Below, in pieces: positions 15,765 through 19,523 of a stretch of DNA of 19,523 nt. The stretch is from Candidatus Agathobaculum merdigallinarum (GTDB lineage: Bacteria; Bacillota; Clostridia; Oscillospirales; Butyricicoccaceae). The stretch covers positions 1 through 19,523 of the forward strand of contig DXDO01000196.1 of NCBI GenBank assembly GCA_019115425.1, given 5' to 3'. The stretch's first letter is position 1, and each line of letters starts with the position of its first letter. Both the position numbers and the translations under genes were made by a program. A model generated the notes under the pieces. It was not told the origin of the DNA. It made no database searches and was given only the letters and a program-made list of their open reading frames with translations.

Positions 15765-16607
15765 TTACCAGATGATCCGGAACAAAATCTCCGCAAACGG
15801 CGCAACAAACAGCACGCTGTCAAACCGGTCGAGTACGCCGCCGTGCCCGGGAAAGATGTGTCCATAATCCTTGATGCCGGTCTGCCGCTTGATGACCGAG
15901 AACGCCAAATCGCCGATCTCACCCATCACCGCGCCGATGCCGCCGAGCAGCGCTGCCGCCCAAATCGGCATATCCAGATCGAGGAAGGTATTCATCAGCA
16001 ATGCCGCGAGCATCACAAGCACCGCGCCGCCGACTACGCCGCCGACCGCGCCCTCGACCGTCTTTTTCGGGCTGACCACCGGCGCGAACTTATGCTTGCC
16101 GAAAAACATGCCGGCAAACAGCGCGCAGGTGTCCGCGCCCCATGCCGCAAGCAGCGGCAGCAGCACGATGAACTGCCCGATCTGGAAATCCGTATCCCCA
16201 ATGGGATGAAAATCCATCTGGAAGATACGCAGCAGGCTGAGCATCAAATAGGGCACGATCAGCGCGCCGAAAAAGCCCCATGAAACCTGGGATATGTTCA
16301 TGCTGTTATGAAATTTCAGCTCGATCGCAAACGAGCCGACCAGCAGCACAAAGATCAGCCCTTGTACGACGTCCTGCAAATCCAGCGGAAGAATGGTAAA
16401 ATGCCCGACTGCCAGCCCCAGCGAAACCAGCAGGCACAGCAGCAGCTCCAACCGGTTGTGTACCAGCTTGGTCGAACCCAGCACCTCATAGGTGGCCAGC
16501 ACACAGAGCGCCGCCACCGCGATCTCCACCACAATGGACGGAAACACATACAGCGCGAGCAGCACCAACACAAACCCGGCCACGCCGAACAATACTCTTG
16601 CTTTCAT
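15765..16607 (-). CDS. cdsA: Phosphatidate cytidylyltransferase (CDP-diacylglycerol synthase)
   Basis: CdsA makes CDP-diacylglycerol from phosphatidate and CTP, feeding all phospholipid headgroup synthesis at the membrane. The 280-residue protein is mostly hydrophobic, with multiple predicted helices, the first at about 5-40. The family signature is intact in the C-terminal part: SPKKTVEGAVGG at 179-190 and GDLAFSVIKRQTGIKD at 232-247, followed by GHIFPGHGGVLDRFDS at 249-264, which carries the metal-binding acidic residues. ATG at 16607 follows uppS by 24 bases with a GGGGTG site. Pairing with uppS is standard in Bacillota. Confidence 0.98.
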   Translation of the reverse strand: MKARVLFGVAGFVLVLLALYVFPSIVVEIAVAALCVLATYEVLGSTKLVHNRLELLLCLLVSLGLAVGHFTILPLDLQDVVQGLIFVLLVGSFAIELKFHNSMNISQVSWGFFGALIVPYLMLSLLRIFQMDFHPIGDTDFQIGQFIVLLPLLAAWGADTCALFAGMFFGKHKFAPVVSPKKTVEGAVGGVVGGAVLVMLAALLMNTFLDLDMPIWAAALLGGIGAVMGEIGDLAFSVIKRQTGIKDYGHIFPGHGGVLDRFDSVLFVAPFAEILFRIIW

Positions 16608-16631
16608 ATCGTTACACCCCGATCATACGGA

Positions 16632-17381
16632 TCATACTCCGCCAAACCGGCGGCTTCTTCTATTGAATGCGTCAATCGCCGCATCCATGTCGGCAGTCTT
16701 GAAATCCGGCCATAAAATATCGGTAAAATAATATTCCGCATAGGCGGACTGCCACAGCAGGAAATTGGACGTGCGGATCTCGCCGGACGGCCGGATAATC
16801 AGGTCCGGATCGGGCATGTGCGCGGTGTACAGGTGCGCGCTGATGGTATCCTCAGTGATATCCTCGGGCGCGAGCGTGCCTTCCCGCACCTCGCGCGCGA
16901 TGGAGCGGACTGCGTTCTTGATCTCGTCGCGCCCGCCGTAATTGATGCACAGCGAGGCGGTCGCGGCGTCCGGCCCGAGCCGGTCGGCGATCTCGTCCAC
17001 CTCGCGGATCTGCGCGCGGATGTCCTCGGGCAGCGGCGTGAGGTCGCCCAGCACGCGCACCGCCACACCGCGCTGGAACATGGTCTCCGCCGCTTCCTTC
17101 AGATAGCTGCGGAACAGGTTCATCAGCGCGTCCACTTCTTCTTTAGGGCGCTTCCAGTTCTCGGTGGAAAAGGCATAGACTGTAAAATACTGCACGCCGA
17201 TATCCTTACAGTAGGTTGCGATCGTGCGGAACGTCTCCGCACCGACCTTGTGCCCCGCCTGCCGCGGCAGGCCGCGTTTTTTCGCCCAGCGGCCGTTGCC
17301 GTCCATGATGACCGCGATGTGCCGCGGCACCGGACGGTCCGCCGCCGGTATATTTTTTTTCTTTCTTGTGAACAGACCCAA
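16632..17381 (-). CDS. uppS: Isoprenyl transferase (undecaprenyl diphosphate synthase), probable TTG start
   Basis: UppS extends farnesyl diphosphate with isopentenyl diphosphate to the C55 lipid carrier used in peptidoglycan synthesis. From TTG 17381 the product has 249 residues. The cis-prenyltransferase motifs are HIAVIMDGNGRWAKKRG (catalytic D27, GNGR phosphate site), YAFSTENWKRP, and the C-terminal DLIIRPSGEIRTSNF then LLWQSAYAEYYF. The exact start is the weak point: there is no ATG before MDGNGRW. TTG at 17381 is preceded by GGGGGAAG at good spacing, while a TTG 6 codons further up (17399) has no SD. It precedes cdsA by 24 bases and follows a long hairpin chain. Confidence 0.95.
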   Translation of the reverse strand: MGLFTRKKKNIPAADRPVPRHIAVIMDGNGRWAKKRGLPRQAGHKVGAETFRTIATYCKDIGVQYFTVYAFSTENWKRPKEEVDALMNLFRSYLKEAAETMFQRGVAVRVLGDLTPLPEDIRAQIREVDEIADRLGPDAATASLCINYGGRDEIKNAVRSIAREVREGTLAPEDITEDTISAHLYTAHMPDPDLIIRPSGEIRTSNFLLWQSAYAEYYFTDILWPDFKTADMDAAIDAFNRRSRRFGGV

Positions 17382-17654
17382 TCTGCTTCCCCCATGCAAA
17401 GGGGCGGCGATCCCGCCGCCCCCCGATCATCTTTTCTGCCAAAGCCATGCTTTGGCCCTCGCGCGCTCTGCGCGCATACAACAGAAAATTGACTGCAAGA
17501 CAATTTTCATAAAAAGTCAGGACATGTGCCTGACTTTTTATTCTCCTGTCGGATTGCGGTTTCGCATGTCGGAACCACAATCCGACCCCGGCTGTATCCG
17601 GACACCCGCCGGTACAGCCGCCCTCGTTTGAAACCATGGTTTCAAACGCAGATA
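17382..17654 (-). repeat. Gene-free hairpin chain between frr and uppS
   Basis: Eight inverted repeats follow one another with few bases between them: 17625-17648 (24-base perfect palindrome), 17589-17620 (12 bp with one bulge), 17548-17586 (about 15 bp with one mismatch), 17509-17541 (13 bp, 7-base loop), 17484-17508 (8 bp), 17461-17475 (6 bp), 17438-17456 (8 bp) and 17401-17422 (9 bp, 4-base loop). The stems differ in sequence, so this is a chain of distinct hairpins rather than a tandem repeat. Open frames crossing it lack an SD and look incidental. The order resembles the spacer between cdsA and dxr, but I see no clear sequence identity between the two. Confidence 0.78.
17509..17541 (-). 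terminator. Possible intrinsic terminator after frr
   Basis: On the minus strand AAAAAGTCAGG, a 7-base loop and CCTGACTTTTT form a strong A-to-T stem (13 bp counting flanking T-A and A-T pairs). The five T residues lie in the descending arm and are followed by ATG, so the U-tract is short. The symmetry means it could act in both directions. It lies about 115 bases after the frr stop; if it is active, uppS needs read-through or its own promoter, and I found no good promoter after it. Confidence 0.45.
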
Positions 17655-18209
17655 TTATACTTCCGCCAGCTCCTTGGACTTTTTCGCGACCATTGCGTCG
17701 ATCTCCTTGACGTACTTGTCGGTCAGCTTCTGCATTTTCTCTTCACCGTCGTGCAACTCGTCCTCGGTCATCTCGCTCTTTTTCTGCGCGGCCTTGAACT
17801 TGTCGATCGCATCGCGGCGGATGTTGCGCAGCGCGACCTTAGCCTCCTCGCCGGTCTTGGAAGCGCCCTTGATCAGCTCCTTGCGGCGCTCCTCGGTCAG
17901 CGGCGGGAAATTCAAGCGGATCTGCTTGCCGTCGTTCTGTGGGTTGATGCCCAGATCGGATACCTGGATCGCCTTCTCGATCGCCTTGAGGATTGAGCCG
18001 TCCCACGGCTGAATAGAAAGCGAACGCGGATCGGGCGTCGAGATCGCCGCTACCTGATTGAGCGGGGTCGGCGCGCCGTAGTACTCGACCGTGATCTTGT
18101 CCAGCACCGCCGGATTCGCGCGGCCCGCTCGGACGGCCGCCAGCTCCTTGGCGAGCACGTCGAGCGTTTTTTTCATTTTTTCTTCGTATGCGTTGAGCTG
18201 AGCCTTCAT
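17655..18209 (-). CDS. frr: Ribosome recycling factor
   Basis: RRF splits post-termination ribosomes together with EF-G. The 184-residue product has the usual length and motifs: the helical start (MKAQLNAYEEKMKKTLDV), ELAAVRAGRANPAVLDKI at 22-39, YYGAPTPLNQVA, the domain II hairpin (ISTPDPRSLSIQPWD), and RLNFPPLTEERRKEL near 97-111. ATG at 18209 follows the pyrH TAA directly (TAAATG). Its AGGAGG site lies within the pyrH EEEK codons, so translation is probably coupled to pyrH. The pyrH-frr pair is conserved throughout Bacillota. It is followed by a long hairpin-rich spacer. Confidence 0.98.
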   Translation of the reverse strand: MKAQLNAYEEKMKKTLDVLAKELAAVRAGRANPAVLDKITVEYYGAPTPLNQVAAISTPDPRSLSIQPWDGSILKAIEKAIQVSDLGINPQNDGKQIRLNFPPLTEERRKELIKGASKTGEEAKVALRNIRRDAIDKFKAAQKKSEMTEDELHDGEEKMQKLTDKYVKEIDAMVAKKSKELAEV

Positions 18210-18932
18210 TTATTTTTCCTCCTCTACAATCGTGCCGATTTTTTCGCCGCAAACCGCACGATAAATATTCTCCGGGTCGGAAAGGGCGAATACCAGAATC
18301 GGGATATGGTTGTCCATGGACAGCGAGGTCGCGGTCGTATCCATCACGCCAAGCCCCTGATTGAGAACATCCATATAAGTAAGGCGGTCGTACTTCTTCG
18401 CATCCGGATTGACCGCCGGATCGGAATCGTACACCCCGTCCACGTTCTTGGCCAGCAGAATGACCTCCGCGCCGATTTCCGCCGCACGCAGCACCGCCGC
18501 CGTATCGGTCGAGAAAAACGGATTGCCCGTGCCGCAGCCGAAAATCACCACGCGGCCCTTTTCCAGATGGCGCGTCGCCTTCTGCCGGATGTACGGTTCC
18601 GCGATGCGGTTCATCTCGATCGCAGTCTGCACGCGCACCGGCACGCCGCGCTGCTCGAGCGCGTCCGCCAGCGCCAGCGCATTGATCGTGGTCGCCAGCA
18701 TACCCATATGATCGGCGCGGGTGCGCTCCATCTTGCCGCCGCCGTCCTTGACGCCGCGCCAGAAGTTGCCGCCGCCAACGACCACGCCGATCTCACAGCC
18801 CGCTTCGTTGCATTTTTTGATAACGTCGCACACAGGGCCGATCACGTCGAAGTTCAGTCCAAAATGTTTATCGCCCGCAAGCGCCTCGCCGCTGATCTTG
18901 ATCAGCACGCGCTTATATTTCTGAGTTTCCAT
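18210..18932 (-). CDS. pyrH: UMP kinase (uridylate kinase)
   Basis: PyrH phosphorylates UMP to UDP with ATP and belongs to the amino acid kinase fold family. The 240-residue protein shows VLIKISGEALAG (9-20), VVVGGGNFWRG (50-60), RADHMGMLATTINALAL (72-88), FGCGTGNPFFSTDTAA (131-146) and LLAKNVDGVYDSDP (159-172), which are the nucleotide and UMP sites of the bacterial enzyme. ATG at 18932 is chosen because AAGGAG lies 8 bases upstream; a frame starting 7 codons earlier has no SD. It is the first gene after a promoter and abuts frr. Confidence 0.98.
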   Translation of the reverse strand: METQKYKRVLIKISGEALAGDKHFGLNFDVIGPVCDVIKKCNEAGCEIGVVVGGGNFWRGVKDGGGKMERTRADHMGMLATTINALALADALEQRGVPVRVQTAIEMNRIAEPYIRQKATRHLEKGRVVIFGCGTGNPFFSTDTAAVLRAAEIGAEVILLAKNVDGVYDSDPAVNPDAKKYDRLTYMDVLNQGLGVMDTTATSLSMDNHIPILVFALSDPENIYRAVCGEKIGTIVEEEK

Positions 18933-18966
18933 TCTCCACACTCCTTGCTGCATATTCCCGTTTTTT

Positions 18967-18995
18967 ATTTTACCCTATTATTGCCTGTTTTGCAA
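18967..18995 (-). promoter_or_regulatory. Sigma-A-type promoter upstream of pyrH
   Basis: On the minus strand, TTGCAA (18995-18990) and TAAAAT (18972-18967) are 17 bases apart. Each hexamer is a good partial match to the consensus, and the region is AT-rich in an otherwise GC-rich window. The predicted start is near 18960, giving a leader of about 28 bases. Its position between the iolE terminator and pyrH supports it as the start of the pyrH-frr transcript. Confidence 0.72.
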
Positions 18996-19008
18996 AGGGT
19001 TTTCACGA

Positions 19009-19023
19009 GATTTCGCCGAAATC
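19009..19023. other. 15-base inverted repeat upstream of the pyrH promoter
   Basis: GATTTC, a 3-base centre and GAAATC form a perfect short inverted repeat 13 bases upstream of the -35 box. It could be a regulator site or an incidental hairpin; nothing else in the sequence decides between these. Confidence 0.3.
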
Positions 19024-19077
19024 CACCAATACGCCCGGAAATGACAGCACAGGTGCGGTGCCGGCGGCCGGAGACGC

Positions 19078-19110
19078 AAAAAAAGTCCCGCTCCTTGGAA
19101 CGGGACTTTT
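19078..19110 (-). terminator. Intrinsic terminator of the iolE transcript
   Basis: On the minus strand AAAAGTCCCG (19110-19101) pairs with CGGGACTTTT (19090-19081) across a 10-base centre that can pair further through TCC/GGA. The stem is followed by a run of seven T residues ending at 19078. It begins 13 bases after the iolE stop, which is an ideal position, and it separates iolE from pyrH. Confidence 0.93.
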
Positions 19111-19123
19111 CTGATTTCTCTGT

Positions 19124-19523
19124 TTACTTGAGAACGACCTCGCCGCCCAGACCGGTGTGCGCGGTGATGTACTCGCGGCCCATCTTGGCGTATTCAAACG
19201 GATTGGCCTTCGCCGGGTCCTGCTCAGCCTCGACCATGATCCAGCCGGTGTAGCCGGCCTTATCCAGCAGGTCGAATACCTTGTCGAACTCGACGCAGCC
19301 GTCCGGATCGCCCGGTACGGTGAACGCGCCTGCGCGGACTGCATCGAGGAAGGACCAGTGCTCCTGACGAGCCTTATCGACCAGCGGCATGCGCATGTTC
19401 TTCAGATGAACGTGGCCGACACGGTCAGCGAACTTCTCGAGCATCTTGACCGGATCCTCGCCTGCGAAGGTGAAGTGGCCGGTGTCGAAGCACAGGAATA
19501 CGTACTTGGGATCGGTGTTCTCC
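19124..19523 (-). CDS. iolE: Inosose dehydratase (myo-inosose-2 dehydratase), C-terminal part; 5' end outside the window
   Basis: The last 132 or so codons of a xylose-isomerase-like TIM-barrel protein are present, ending at TAA 19124; the start lies beyond 19523. Visible segments are CFDTGHFTFAGEDPVK, ADRVGHVHLKNMR, WSFLDAVRAGAFTVPGD, GYTGWIMVEAEQDPAKANP and FEYAKMGREYI. The DTGH, HVHLKD-like and VEAEQDPAKANP segments are typical of IolE, which dehydrates 2-keto-myo-inositol in inositol catabolism; the His and Glu residues in these motifs belong to the metal site of the family. Related sugar epimerases share the fold, but the VPGD and EAEQDPAKANP segments favour IolE. No other iol gene is visible. 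It ends at its own terminator and is probably unrelated in regulation to pyrH. Confidence 0.85.
   Translation of the reverse strand, partial: ENTDPKYVFLCFDTGHFTFAGEDPVKMLEKFADRVGHVHLKNMRMPLVDKARQEHWSFLDAVRAGAFTVPGDPDGCVEFDKVFDLLDKAGYTGWIMVEAEQDPAKANPFEYAKMGREYITAHTGLGGEVVLK

Noticed and set aside
17461..17510. Promoter for uppS within the hairpin chain (TTGTCT-17-TGTATG on the minus strand)
   Set aside because: The -10 match is poor and the elements lie inside hairpin stems, so it is too weak to annotate.
17206..17637. 143-codon minus-strand frame covering the frr-uppS spacer and the uppS 5' end
   Set aside because: It begins inside the perfect palindrome without an SD and continues out of frame through uppS, so it is probably fortuitous.
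1..19523. CRISPR array, phage, insertion sequence, toxin-antitoxin or other defence system
   Set aside because: No direct repeats with regular spacers, no transposase or integrase motifs, and no defence-type genes. All sizeable genes have housekeeping or biosynthetic identities except the DUF1835-type protein.

Overview
The window reads as chromosomal DNA of a GC-rich member of the Clostridia (Bacillota). The evidence is a Gram-positive-type PolC replicase, the order pyrH-frr-uppS-cdsA-dxr-rseP-ispG-polC, AGGAGG-like ribosome binding sites, and a short-form HisG working with HisZ. The high GC and gene style suggest an Oscillospiraceae/Butyricicoccaceae-type gut anaerobe; that placement is inference. 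Every convincing gene lies on the minus strand, so transcription runs from high to low coordinates.

In transcription order: (1) 19523-19124 is the 3' part of an inosose dehydratase gene (iolE), closed by a clear intrinsic terminator at 19110-19078. (2) A sigma-A-like promoter (18995-18967) starts pyrH (UMP kinase) and frr (ribosome recycling factor). (3) A gene-free stretch of about 270 bp (17654-17382) made almost entirely of consecutive hairpins leads into uppS and cdsA. (4) A second gene-free stretch of 310 bp (15764-15455), also full of hairpins, leads into dxr, rseP, ispG and polC, which are closely spaced. (5) A DUF1835/DUF3658-type protein follows polC by 19 bp. (6) A near-consensus promoter whose -35 box contains that gene's stop codon (6798-6769) starts a histidine operon: hisZ-hisG fused in one ORF, hisD, hisB, crcB, hisH, hisA, hisF, hisI, two tiny membrane-protein ORFs, and the start of hisE at the window edge.

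Functionally, the first block joins nucleotide supply, translation recycling, isoprenoid precursor synthesis (dxr, ispG), lipid-carrier and phospholipid precursor synthesis (uppS, cdsA), membrane proteolysis (rseP) and replication (polC). The second block encodes most steps from PRPP/ATP to histidine; hisC and a histidinol-phosphatase are not in the window.

The items most worth a second look are the two hairpin chains flanking uppS-cdsA, the HisZ-HisG fusion, the two small membrane ORFs between hisI and hisE, and the promoter-over-stop-codon junction with an 18-bp inverted repeat. I saw no CRISPR array, tRNA, rRNA, insertion sequence or defence system.
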